DNA of 11,208 nucleotides from Nostoc sp. CHAB 5715 (GCF_020829685.1 NZ_JAIVFR010000111.1:1-11208); one strand, 5' to 3'. Positions 1 to 6,093 are shown, counted from the stretch's first letter. Notes: generated by a model from the sequence alone, not told the origin. Numbers and translations are program-made.

Positions 1-18
1 ACCAATTAAGCGCTGTGT

Positions 19-282
19 TTGTTTAGGATTATCTTCAATGTGGTTCAGTATATCGCTCATATTTCTGTGTCAAAAAAGCTCTCTGCTGTTCTTTTACCAC
101 AGAATGTTACTATTTTGGAGATGTCTACTAGGGTTGAAGGCGAGAATACCCGCTTGCGCCATTACTTGGCAAGACTACACCGAAAAACACTCTGCTATTC
201 TAAATCCGTGGATATGCTTAAACATTCAATTCGATTACTACTTCATTATTTAAAGTATCGTGAAATACCCGTGTTTCTCTGA
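19..282 (+). pseudogene. IS1-like transposase, C-terminal remnant
   Basis: The open frame ends in a stretch that resembles the C-terminus of cyanobacterial IS1-family transposases: EGENTRLRHYLARLHRKT at about residues 40-57, then CYSKS and a helical tail rich in Leu and His. In intact enzymes this is the last part of the DDE domain, with the catalytic Glu near the VEGENT segment. Only about 50 residues look homologous; the 35 or so upstream residues do not resemble the family, and a TAA at 7-9 closes the frame, so most of the gene is missing. There is no good start codon or Shine-Dalgarno site. It is a dead remnant rather than a working transposase. Family recognition is from memory of the conserved segment. 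Confidence 0.62.
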
Positions 283-388
283 TTCATCCCGCATTTATGC
301 AACGCCGATGGGCTGTACCATCCGGTGAAATAACAATTTTTGTAGTGTATATGTACTAATAAGATGTGTTGTATGAGGGGGGAGGCGA

Positions 389-418
389 TTGACAGAGAAG
401 ATTTTTTTTAAGTAGAGA
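389..418 (+). promoter_or_regulatory. Possible sigma70-type promoter
   Basis: TTGACA at 389-394 is followed by an 18-nt spacer and TAGAGA at 413-418. It faces the surface-protein gene 122 nt downstream. The -10 element is a poor match, so this is a weak call. The spacer contains a run of eight T, which is unusual. The following palindrome at 416-451 overlaps the expected transcription start. Confidence 0.22.
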
Positions 419-451
419 ATTAATTAGCAGTAATTAACACTAATTAATTCT
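416..451. repeat. 12-bp perfect inverted repeat in leader
   Basis: AGAATTAATTAG at 416-427 is repeated inverted as CTAATTAATTCT at 440-451, with a 12-nt spacer. The stem is almost entirely A/T, so it fits a protein-binding operator better than a stable RNA hairpin. It lies 90 nt upstream of the PEP-CTERM gene and just after a possible promoter. No T-run follows it, so it is not a terminator. Confidence 0.5.
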
Positions 452-540
452 TCATCTTAACTTTACAAATAAAGTCAAGCAAAAAACCTATTTTTAATAG
501 TATGTCATGTTAACAACATTACACTATTGGATTTTTACTT

Positions 541-1548
541 ATGAACCACTTTTGTCGAAAAATTGCATCAACTGTCCAGCGTTTAAACAATCTGCAAGCA
601 TTCAGTCTAGGACTAGCAACACTAACAGTGGCGCTAACGGGAGGAACTGCTGTTGCTGGTTCCTTTTCTTTTCCTACTTTCGATCCTTCTAATCCATTTG
701 ACCCAGGGGTTCCAGGATTTGTTGGCCTAGATGGCCCTGGTAAAGTTACTCCAAATAACTTTGTCAACCCAATTTTTGTGGGTTTTGCAACAGAAGTTAA
801 AGATTACTCGCCAGCACCAGGTGTAGTACCAAGCTTTTCAAATCCGGCAAAAGCTTTGGGTGCAGTGACGGCTCAATTTGATGATGTCGTTTCTTTGGGC
901 GAACTCACTACTGACCAACTTGATGGTGGAGTAGCCCCTGGTCAGATTACTCTGGGCTTCGATTCCATAATTCGCAATGGGACTGGTGCTGATTTTGCTG
1001 TATTTGAAAATGGCTTCGAGTTTTCGGGAGGGACTTTTGCAGAATTGGCTTATGTGGAAGTTTCTACCGATGGCATTAACTTTGCCCGTTTTCCTAGTAC
1101 TTCTCTAACCCCAAACCCAGTGGGTTCCTTTGGAGTCGTTGATTCAACCGACATTTTTAACCTAGCAGGTAAACATGTCAATAATGCTTTTGTTGACAAC
1201 ATTACGGGCGAAGTAATTAGTGATTCTTTCGGTACTCCCTTTGACTTAGAAACTTTAAACACTGATTCATTAGTAACCAGTGGATTATTAAACCTCAATC
1301 AGATTAATTTTGTTCGACTTGTGGATATTCCAGGTCGTGGTGATTTTCTAGATGCTTCTGGTCGTCCAATTTTTGACCCTTACCAAACCTCACCAGGTGG
1401 TGGTGGGTTTGACTTGGAAGCCATTGGGGTAATCAATGCCACACAAGTTCCCGAACCGTCAACTCTTTTCGGCACTTGTGCAGTTATAGGATTAGGAGCT
1501 TGGCTAAAAAAGCAAAAGAAGAATCCTGGCTCGACCAATAATGTCTAG
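541..1548 (+). CDS. PEP-CTERM-anchored secreted surface protein
   Basis: This 335-residue protein is predicted to be exported and then processed or anchored by an exosortase. Residues 1-40 form a signal peptide: basic start, hydrophobic stretch around 20-38, and an AVA-G type cleavage site. The C-terminus has the full PEP-CTERM signature: VPEPST at about 303-308, a short hydrophobic helix, then a Lys-rich cluster (KKQKK). The body has motifs I associate with a bacterial 'cell surface protein' family: GADFAVFENGFEF, followed by AELAYVEVSTDGINFARFP, and GGGFDLEAIGVIN just before the anchor. I have no firm function for this body. The ATG is the first after an in-frame stop and gives a proper signal peptide, although there is no clear ribosome-binding site. 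The next gene starts 57 nt downstream on the same strand and also encodes an exported protein, so the two probably form an operon. The gene is intact and HIP1-free. Confidence 0.85.
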   Translation: MNHFCRKIASTVQRLNNLQAFSLGLATLTVALTGGTAVAGSFSFPTFDPSNPFDPGVPGFVGLDGPGKVTPNNFVNPIFVGFATEVKDYSPAPGVVPSFSNPAKALGAVTAQFDDVVSLGELTTDQLDGGVAPGQITLGFDSIIRNGTGADFAVFENGFEFSGGTFAELAYVEVSTDGINFARFPSTSLTPNPVGSFGVVDSTDIFNLAGKHVNNAFVDNITGEVISDSFGTPFDLETLNTDSLVTSGLLNLNQINFVRLVDIPGRGDFLDASGRPIFDPYQTSPGGGGFDLEAIGVINATQVPEPSTLFGTCAVIGLGAWLKKQKKNPGSTNNV

Positions 1549-1605
1549 CGTACAACTGCTCATACCACTCAACATATAAACCAAACTTGTAAAGAGAAGA
1601 TAAAA

Positions 1606-2634
1606 ATGATGCTCCGCAATTTATTCCGAATGCTAAGTCTAGCAACTGTAACCATAGAGGTACTTTTCTCACCTGTCTCAAAGGCCTTGGCACAGAATGT
1701 AACTCTGCCGCCTCCGGAATCTGGGTCGTTTTCTACAGCATTTGACTTTATTCCTGATGGCAGATTAGTCATTTTTACTGGTACTGAGGTCAGAATCCAG
1801 AGACAGAAGGATAGCTCAAACTTTGACCTGATAGGAAATCTTCCACCTGAGTTTCGTGGTGGCAGTGACCCTGCCTTTGTCGCCACTGGTCTGGGTGGAA
1901 GCTTTTTCATTCTGGGTACAGGAGCGGGAGGTTCTAAATTCCCTAATCAGCCGTTTAACGGCAGTATCTTTCTCTTACCCAGGACTGGTGGTCAAGCAAA
2001 GTCGGTAGCACTAATCCCGTTTCATGCTGCTGCCGACTTTCGGCGTCCACGAGAGCTATTCATCAATCGAGGTGAGGCGAGTTTCTCACGCTCTGCCGTT
2101 GAACGCTTTGACCTGAAAACTAAGAAAGTTCGGACTGTCATTGATAACATTCCTGGTGCTTCATCTGGAGTGGGGGTTGACCGTCACGGTAACATTTATA
2201 CCGGAATTGGTCTTGATCCAAATGGAGCGCGGACAGGAGAAATTCGGCGTTTCTCGCGCACGGACATTAATCAAGCAATCCAAACACAAGTGCCACTCAA
2301 TTTTGATAGTGACGGTGTGTTTGTAGCCAAAGTCTTAAGCGCTGGTAATCTTCTCTTTGATCAACAAGGTGATCTTTGGGTCGGGGGTGGTGACATAGCT
2401 GGCGGCGGGCAACAGGGTTTTATTGCTGAGATTGATCCGCAAACAGGTACAGTGCTTCGACGCATAGATCCTACTGACGGCAACCCAGACGCCGGGACAA
2501 CAACTTTCTTCGGTCTTGCAATTAGCAAACCTTTTTCTTGCACAATTGGGGCAGTAAATTCCTTTGACCCAAACAGAACATTCTTCAAGATTGACGCATG
2601 TCAGAAAAAGTTACCGTGGAATAAAAATGAGTAA
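1606..2634 (+). CDS. Exported propeller-like (NHL/SMP-30-type) protein
   Basis: The 342-residue protein has a signal peptide (about residues 1-29, ending in a KALA-Q cleavage site) and no C-terminal anchor, so it is probably periplasmic or secreted. The mature part has repeated beta-strand units of the kind seen in NHL or SMP-30/YncE-like beta-propellers: DFIPDGRLVIFTG, GVDRHGNIYTGIG, LLFDQQGDLWVGGG and GFIAEIDPQTGTVLRRID. Such proteins usually bind ligands or partner proteins; no catalytic site can be named here. A good Shine-Dalgarno site (AGAGAAG, about 1592-1598) precedes ATG-ATG at 1606, and either Met could start translation. It follows the PEP-CTERM gene by 57 nt and is probably co-transcribed. 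The last 25 residues contain two Cys in a short segment, which may form a disulfide. It is intact. Confidence 0.7.
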   Translation: MMLRNLFRMLSLATVTIEVLFSPVSKALAQNVTLPPPESGSFSTAFDFIPDGRLVIFTGTEVRIQRQKDSSNFDLIGNLPPEFRGGSDPAFVATGLGGSFFILGTGAGGSKFPNQPFNGSIFLLPRTGGQAKSVALIPFHAAADFRRPRELFINRGEASFSRSAVERFDLKTKKVRTVIDNIPGASSGVGVDRHGNIYTGIGLDPNGARTGEIRRFSRTDINQAIQTQVPLNFDSDGVFVAKVLSAGNLLFDQQGDLWVGGGDIAGGGQQGFIAEIDPQTGTVLRRIDPTDGNPDAGTTTFFGLAISKPFSCTIGAVNSFDPNRTFFKIDACQKKLPWNKNE

Positions 2635-2678
2635 CTCTCTATAAATGCGCGAGTGTTGAAGTTCCAGATTATTGCTTG

Positions 2679-2747
2679 GATTGTCAAAATGCGCGGCTAT
2701 TCTGGCAAATAACAAACCTCACAATATTGCTATGCATTTTGACAATC
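2679..2747. terminator. 14-bp inverted repeat after surface-gene pair
   Basis: GATTGTCAAAATGC at 2679-2692 is perfectly inverted at 2734-2747 (GCATTTTGACAATC), with a 41-nt loop, beginning 45 nt after the stop of the propeller gene. A short T-run (TTTTT) follows directly, so it could act as a transcription terminator for the operon. The stem is AT-rich and the loop is long, which is not typical. A small miniature element with 14-bp ends is an alternative reading. Confidence 0.4.
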
Positions 2748-2763
2748 TTTTTGTGATGTATAT

Positions 2764-2860
2764 TGACATCGAGTTCGGTCGAGGGGGAGTATTATCTCCC
2801 GCCCCTCCCCTGCGCGAACCGGACGTGCGCGTTTTCCGTACATAGAGTCAAACTGGAAAC
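2764..2860 (-). ncRNA. Likely group II intron 3'-end remnant (domains V/VI)
   Basis: Read on the reverse strand, this stretch resembles the end of a bacterial group II intron. It contains CGCGCACGTCCGGTTC (complement of 2816-2831), which resembles the 3' strand of a domain V hairpin. A G-rich hairpin follows (complement of 2781-2807, GGGAG/CTCCC with an ATAATA loop) and then CGACC, like domain VI. The 5' strand of domain V is not well matched and no maturase lies upstream on that strand, so this is a decayed fragment. Compare the better preserved domain V/VI at 10532-10600. Confidence 0.42.
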
Positions 2861-2978
2861 ACTCAATTTTTCTATACTCAATACGGCTTAAAGCTTAACC
2901 GAACCGTATTGCTAGTGTCCAGCCATTGGTTCTCAACATCCCCAACACCGTAGTCACTGAGTGGCAATGGCTAGTCAC
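2853..2978. repeat. Chain of inverted repeats in noncoding gap
   Basis: Two nested structures follow one another. In the first, CTGGA (2853-2857), CACT (2860-2863) and CAATACGG (2879-2886) pair with CCGTATTG (2904-2911), AGTG (2914-2917) and TCCAG (2918-2922). In the second, AGCCATTG (2921-2928) pairs with CAATGGCT (2965-2972). TAGTCAC also occurs twice, at 2951-2957 and 2972-2978. No coding region is visible. It may be further decayed intron RNA or another palindromic element. Confidence 0.4.
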
Positions 2979-3050
2979 AGAGATTGATTAATCAACAAAT
3001 AGTCCCCGTAGTGGGGTTTAATGAGAAAGCATTCAACATAAGAATGAGCA

Positions 3051-3458
3051 ATGTTGAATACTCCGACCACTCTCAGCAACTCAGAACTAATTGATCTGTG
3101 GCTGCACGGTAAGAGCAAAAACACCGTTGACGGCTACCGCCGCTATGCCGAGCGGTTTTTTTCTCATGTCAACAAACCCGCTTCTGATTGCACCCTCATG
3201 TATTTTCAATTGTGGGTGATGACACTAAGTAGTTCTGATAATTCTAAGCGGGTGGCAGTGGGAGCGATAAAGAGTCTATTTTCCTTTGCTAAACAGTTGG
3301 GGGTAGTATCGGCTAATTTGGGAATACTGGTTAAGTCACCCAAGGCTCATAACCGATTGGCAGAACGAATTCTTACTCAAGAGGAAGTACAATTACTGAT
3401 AAATTCCACGAGAAACGAGCGCGATCGCCTAATCGCCTATATGAATGAATTTGGTTAA
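3051..3458 (+). pseudogene. Tyrosine recombinase/integrase, N-terminal fragment
   Basis: The 135-residue product matches the N-terminal SAM-like DNA-binding domain of XerC/phage-type integrases: SKNTVDGYRRYAERFFSHV at about 22-40, a helical region, KRVAVGAIKSLFSFAKQLG, and the linker LAERILTQEEVQLLI, which normally leads into the catalytic domain. The frame stops at LIAYMNEFG, exactly where the first catalytic-domain helices should start. None of the catalytic residues (Arg, His-x-x-Arg, Tyr) are present, and no continuation is visible in other frames downstream. The breakpoint is near 3430-3445. It cannot be a recombinase; at best it could bind DNA. Its cut lies about 60 nt before the HNH gene, so an insertion or deletion brought them together. 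The start is the ATG at 3051; there is no strong ribosome-binding site. Confidence 0.8.
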
Positions 3459-3514
3459 GCTTTCGTACTGCTATTCATATTACAATTGGTCAAGCCTCAG
3501 TTGCATTACAAGCA

Positions 3515-3811
3515 ATGACGTTTACCCATTCTCTGTACCCAGACAATTGGTCAGAACTTGCCACTGCAATTAAGCAACAAGCCCAATGGCGTTGTCAAAA
3601 GTGCGGTTTACAATGTATTCCCCCAGGTGAAAACACATCAGATTTAACACGCTCAAAACGTAGAGTGTACACGCTACAGGTACACCATTGGGACAGAAAT
3701 CCAGCAAATAACCACAGAGGCAACCTTATAGCTCTGTGCAGTGGATGTCATCTTTATTACCATCAAGGTGGTAAATCTAATGTCTCGCCAGGGCAGTTGT
3801 CTTTGTGGTAA
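3515..3811 (+). CDS. Small HNH endonuclease domain protein
   Basis: The 98-residue protein is almost all HNH nuclease. Zinc-binding pairs are C27/C30 and C75/C78. The core is VHHWDRNPANNHRGNLIALC (56-75), with H57-H58 (metal and general-base positions), N70, and H79/H83 closing the motif. The N-terminal 25 residues (YPDNWSELATAIKQQAQWRC) are the usual helical lead-in of cyanobacterial stand-alone HNH proteins. All expected catalytic residues are visible, so it is probably an active metal-dependent DNA nicking or cutting enzyme. It is not fused to a maturase or homing partner. The next gene starts 7 nt after its stop, suggesting co-transcription. The 5' neighbour is a truncated integrase. Its biological target cannot be told from sequence; defence, mobile-element and repair roles are all possible. 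Confidence 0.85.
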   Translation: MTFTHSLYPDNWSELATAIKQQAQWRCQKCGLQCIPPGENTSDLTRSKRRVYTLQVHHWDRNPANNHRGNLIALCSGCHLYYHQGGKSNVSPGQLSLW

Positions 3812-3818
3812 GTAAGTT

Positions 3819-4049
3819 ATGGACGATGATACTCAAGAACTAATCGCAATTCAGCAAGAACTAGAGCAAATTAGCGATCGCCTGAGAAAGATTTTTAGGC
3901 AAACTCATCCGCAATTTGACAGCGTGTTTGAAGACCTGGGTGCAGCTGGATATTATATGCGTGAGGCTGGTTATCGTCTGGAATCAGTTCTTAAAACTGT
4001 GCAAGGTGATAGCGAGGTTCGAGCGTCTGGAGAAACTGAAATTGAGTAA
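3819..4049 (+). CDS. Small helical acidic protein, unknown function
   Basis: The 76-residue product starts with an acidic helix (MDDDTQELIAIQQELEQISDRL) with heptad-like spacing, likely a short coiled coil, then a second helical part (FEDLGAAGYYMREAGYRLESVLKTV), and ends in an acidic tail. I see no membrane segment, signal peptide or catalytic motif. It lies 7 nt after the HNH gene on the same strand, so it could be a partner of the nuclease, for example an inhibitor or a subunit. That is inference from position and from its small acidic character. A HIP1 octamer is inside the reading frame near 3874, and codon use looks coding. I do not recognise a named family. Confidence 0.65.
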   Translation: MDDDTQELIAIQQELEQISDRLRKIFRQTHPQFDSVFEDLGAAGYYMREAGYRLESVLKTVQGDSEVRASGETEIE

Positions 4050-4279
4050 AGCTTCAAAAAACTCGCACCCTGTACCCCCTCAACTCCCCTTACCTATCCA
4101 CTCTCGCCCCGCTTTTGGTGCGTCAATACATTAACACGCCAACGCTCTTGAGAGTTTTGCTGTTATAACTACGTTGATGTTGTGATGTGTTAACACGTCA
4201 AAGTATACAATAAAGGATATAACAAAGGCGATCGCAGCTTCTTGGCGGGAGAGCGATCGCTTCCCCATTTTCTTAGAGG
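4050..4279. other. Noncoding gap with palindromes and HIP1 sites
   Basis: No gene is visible. The gap holds TTAACACGCCAA at 4131-4142, matched by TTAACACGTCAA at 4190-4201, the 10-bp palindrome GTGTTAACAC at 4187-4196, and two HIP1 sites at its right end. The first 80 bases are C-rich without clear structure. Confidence 0.4.
4180..4209 (+). promoter_or_regulatory. Possible promoter with palindromic operator
   Basis: TTGTGA (4180-4185), an 18-nt spacer and TATACA (4204-4209) make a plausible sigma70-type promoter. The spacer contains the perfect palindrome GTGTTAACAC, a typical position for a repressor site. A second related half, TTAACACGCCAA, lies 59 bp upstream. The downstream frame is a chimera of uncertain reality, so the target gene is unclear. 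Confidence 0.3.
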
Positions 4280-4318
4280 ATGAAGTGCGATCGCGTGTCT
4301 TGGCCAATGAGCGATCGC
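4228..4318. repeat. Cluster of four HIP1 octamers
   Basis: GCGATCGC occurs at 4228-4235, 4253-4260, 4287-4294 and 4311-4318, starts 25, 34 and 24 bp apart. HIP1 is the highly iterated palindrome of many cyanobacteria, but four in 91 bp is dense. The stretch also contains ATTTTCTTAGAGGA (4267-4280), a segment shared with the repeat family at 6.5-6.9 kb. Confidence 0.7.
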
Positions 4319-4624
4319 TCTATTACCAAAAAACCCAGTAATGAGTTTAGTTGTACCGTGAGAATCTGGAATGGAGACTACACGGTTGGACTGAAGCACC
4401 TCAAATCTTACAATTACTTATCTGCCGAGTGTGAACAGATGCAATCCTTGGCGATCGCCTTGGTCGAGTGTATTCCGATTCGCTCTTTGGAGACAGTCAA
4501 AAATCTGTTGCAGTTGTTGGGGAAACTGAACCGTCCTTATGCCGATTGTTTCGGCTCAAATGCGCTTCTCCCCAATCACAAAGCGCGTGCAAGACGGGTT
4601 CCAAGTTCCGACCATAATCGGTGA
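4280..4624 (+). CDS. Chimeric hypothetical frame, low confidence
   Basis: The 114-residue frame starts inside a repeat (ATTTTCTTAGAGGA supplies both an AGAGGA ribosome-binding-like sequence and the A of the ATG). Residues about 22-88 look protein-like: FSCTVRIWNGDYTVGLKHL, then a helical SLAIALVECIPIRSLETVKNLLQLLGKLN. From about residue 89 the frame runs antisense through a decayed HxlR gene and is not real coding sequence. I do not recognise the middle part. It may be the C-terminal piece of some gene cut by rearrangement near 4540, or a small real gene whose end has been replaced. Confidence 0.25.
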   Translation: MKCDRVSWPMSDRSITKKPSNEFSCTVRIWNGDYTVGLKHLKSYNYLSAECEQMQSLAIALVECIPIRSLETVKNLLQLLGKLNRPYADCFGSNALLPNHKARARRVPSSDHNR

Positions 4625-4730
4625 ACGAATATTCCACCTTGGGAGGAACTTCGGAATAAACCGTTCGAGCTACGATGTTATCGCTTTCTAATTCGCGTAA
4701 TTGTTGAATCAACACGAAGGCGATCGCCAT
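4497..4730 (-). pseudogene. HxlR-family transcription regulator, truncated
   Basis: On the reverse strand, QQLRELESDNIVARTVYSEVPPKVEYS and DYGRNLEPVLHALCDWGEAHL match the second half of HxlR-type winged-helix regulators: end of the recognition helix, the wing with VPPKVEY, and the C-terminal dimerisation helix. The first 50 or so residues, including most of the helix-turn-helix, are missing; similarity stops near 4722 where a HIP1 site lies. The tail after CDWGEAHL is probably read-through into unrelated sequence. It points away from the dehydrogenase/monooxygenase remnant, the usual divergent layout of HxlR regulators and the NAD(P)H oxidoreductases they control. It should not bind DNA normally. 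Confidence 0.75.
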
Positions 4731-4877
4731 TCAGGTCGATGTGCGAAAGCTGGAAGACGTTCTTTTAGGCTGGATAAGGATTTCAGGTCTAAATTTGTGT
4801 AATTAATTTTGTCTTACTACTTAATACGACCAAAGCATCAGGAAGATCAACGTTCTGTAAACTTTATAAGGAAAATC

Positions 4878-5261
4878 ATGACTACAAAATCAACTGTTCT
4901 GGTTGTCAGTTCTACCGGAATGCTGGGTTCTAAGATTGTCGCTGCTCTACTCGACAAAGGCAACATTAATGTTTTGGCAATGGTGCGATCGAGCAACGAC
5001 AGTAATGAAGAAAATCGCCAAAAAATTGACGAAATGAAAGCGAAGGGTGCAGTGATCGTCGAAGGCTTTATATCCGCTAGCTATCACAAAAGCTTGGATG
5101 GAACTAAAGTCGTGAACTATGCCCAATGGAAATCTCAAGCCGATTGGCAGGCATTCACTCAAGATCCGCAGGGTGCCGCTTTAGGCGAAAAAATCAAACA
5201 GGTCGGCATCAAAGCAAGTGAGGCTAGTTCCTATCAAGTTCAGCGCGTGATTGAAGCGTAG
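4878..5261 (+). pseudogene. In-frame fusion: NmrA-like N-terminus + ABM-domain C-terminus
   Basis: The 127-residue product joins parts of two genes. Residues 1 to about 63 are the start of an NmrA/atypical SDR protein: a Rossmann strand (VLVVSSTGMLGSKIVAALL, with the Gly-rich turn altered from the usual GxxGxxG), then MVRSS and KIDEMKAKGAVIVEG. From about residue 64 the sequence is the C-terminal two thirds of an antibiotic biosynthesis monooxygenase (ABM) domain: FISASYHKSLDGTKVVNYAQW, with the conserved NYAQW and DWQAF segments. The junction is near 5068. Neither enzyme is complete: the SDR lacks its substrate part and the ABM lacks its first strand and helix. Start choice: AAGGA at 4868-4872 precedes the ATG at 4878. 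It most likely arose by deletion between neighbouring genes of one HxlR-linked operon. The fused frame is open, so a protein may still be made. Confidence 0.78.
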
Positions 5262-5276
5262 CGAGGCAGTCCTAGT

Positions 5277-5426
5277 ATGGCAGCTTTAACAGGAAAAGTG
5301 GCGATCGTCACGGGTTCATCTCGCGGCATTGGGCGTGGCATTGCCGAACGACTGGGACGCGATGGCGCATCAGTTGTGGTCAATTACTCTGGTAGTGAAC
5401 AGGAAGCCAATGACGTTACGTTTTGA
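5277..5426 (+). pseudogene. Short-chain dehydrogenase, N-terminal fragment
   Basis: A 49-residue frame begins 15 nt after the fusion gene. It is a classic SDR start: [20 protein letters not shown] carries the TGxxxGIG cofactor loop at residues 12-19, followed by [23 protein letters not shown]. The NYS end of the second strand suggests NADP preference, as in FabG-like reductases. It stops after about 45 family-like residues, where intact proteins have about 245; the Ser-Tyr-Lys active site is missing. The cut is near 5415-5424, where the reverse-strand coiled-coil fragment follows. Together with the upstream fusion and the HxlR gene it marks the residue of a redox operon. Confidence 0.78.
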
Positions 5427-5432
5427 CACACG

Positions 5433-5824
5433 CTAGTTTTGCAGAATCCGATCGCGTATTGCCTGATAATCAGTTACAGATATTTTGTTATGTAACTTCT
5501 CCTTTGTATCCATCTGTAACTTGCTCTGTAACTCTTGCCTAACAGCTGACAATTCCGCCGTCAGGCTGTCAACTTTCCCAGTGCTTCTGCTAACAATTCC
5601 TCCTTTCTCTGTAACTCATTCTGTAAGCTGACCACTTCTGCTGTTAATTTCTCCACAGACTCTGGCTTGGTTACAGATTTTATCTGTGTAACTTTCTTTT
5701 TAGGAGTGGGATTGCTCAGTTGGTAGGCGATGCCTTCTAACTTGGTTATAGATAAATCTTCACCTCGCCCTATATAGCATTTTCTAAGAACACCGCTTTG
5801 TTTTCTGTAACCTGATTGTGTGTA
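5433..5824 (-). pseudogene. Coiled-coil protein, frameshifted fragment
   Basis: On the reverse strand there is a frame from about 5824 to a TGA near 5565, then a second frame to the TAG at 5433-5435. Read together across a single-base shift near 5574-5577, they give a continuous protein: KLEGIAYQLSNPTPKKK, a Lys/Thr-rich linker, then a heptad-patterned helix (EKLTAEVVSLQNELQRKEEL, continuing after the shift as DSLTAELSAVRQELQSKLQ) and an end of DYQAIRDRILQN. The frequent TTACAG (Leu-Gln) codon pairs give the region its repetitive look. There is no start codon, and a TGA closes the frame at 5825-5827, so the 5' end is also lost. It is probably the C-terminal part of a larger cyanobacterial DNA-associated or plasmid protein, family not recognised. 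It lies opposite in strand to its neighbours. Confidence 0.55.
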
Positions 5825-5850
5825 TCAAAATTAAATATATTGCTGTGTGA

Positions 5851-6093
5851 TCGACAATTGCTGTTTACAAGTTTTCTTCGTTGAGTAGAGAGGAAGTGGA
5901 AGCGATGCTGGGACTAAATTTAGAGGAAACGAGGGTTTATCGGGAAGCGAAAGCCGAGGGTGAAGAAAAAATATTGAAAGCAGCTGTGCCACTGTTACTA
6001 AAAACAGGGATGAGTATAGAACAGATTGCTCAACAACTCAATGTTGACGTAGAAGCTGTGAGACTTGCTGCACAGCAGAAGACGGATGAGTAA
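5851..6093 (+). pseudogene. Rpn/PD-(D/E)XK transposase-like nuclease, C-terminal tail
   Basis: The frame gives AVYKFSSLSREEVEAMLGL, then EETRVYREAKAEGEEK, then LLLKTGMSIEQIAQQLNVDVEAV. This is the well-known tail of cyanobacterial Rpn-type recombination-promoting nuclease/putative transposase proteins: a YKF-SLSREE-EAM-L segment, a charged helix and a small helix-turn-helix-like repeat. The nuclease core with the PD-(D/E)XK residues, some 200 residues upstream in intact proteins, is absent; a TGA at 5848-5850 closes the frame. A TTG at 5881 could serve as start but lies within the conserved segment, so it is not a natural start. A dead fragment, related to the fragment at 6105. Confidence 0.75.

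Larger units (their letters stand above)
283..540. other. AT-rich intergenic leader after IS remnant
   Basis: No gene is visible. The first 25 bases after the transposase stop (GCATTTATGCAACGCC at about 291-306) have the look of an insertion-sequence end, but no opposite end is present to compare. A short hairpin, GATGG/CCATC, sits at about 308-323. The rest is AT-rich and leads into the signal-peptide gene at 541. I looked for a cobalamin riboswitch or other recognisable leader RNA and saw none. Confidence 0.4.

Noticed and set aside
283..540. Cobalamin riboswitch before the surface-protein pair
   Set aside because: Considered because similar protein pairs can lie near vitamin B12 transport genes elsewhere, but no B12-box-like conserved segment is visible.
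3001..3030. CRISPR array
   Set aside because: Only a single repeat-like unit is present and there are no spacers or cas genes, so no array can be called.
4809..4877. Earlier TTG start for the NmrA-ABM fusion
   Set aside because: The extra 23 residues are not family-like, while the ATG at 4878 has AAGGA at good spacing and begins exactly at the Rossmann strand.
5427..5880. Tandem TGTAAC repeat element
   Set aside because: The recurrent TCTGTAAC/GTTACAGA is explained by repeated Leu-Gln codon pairs of a reverse-strand coiled coil.
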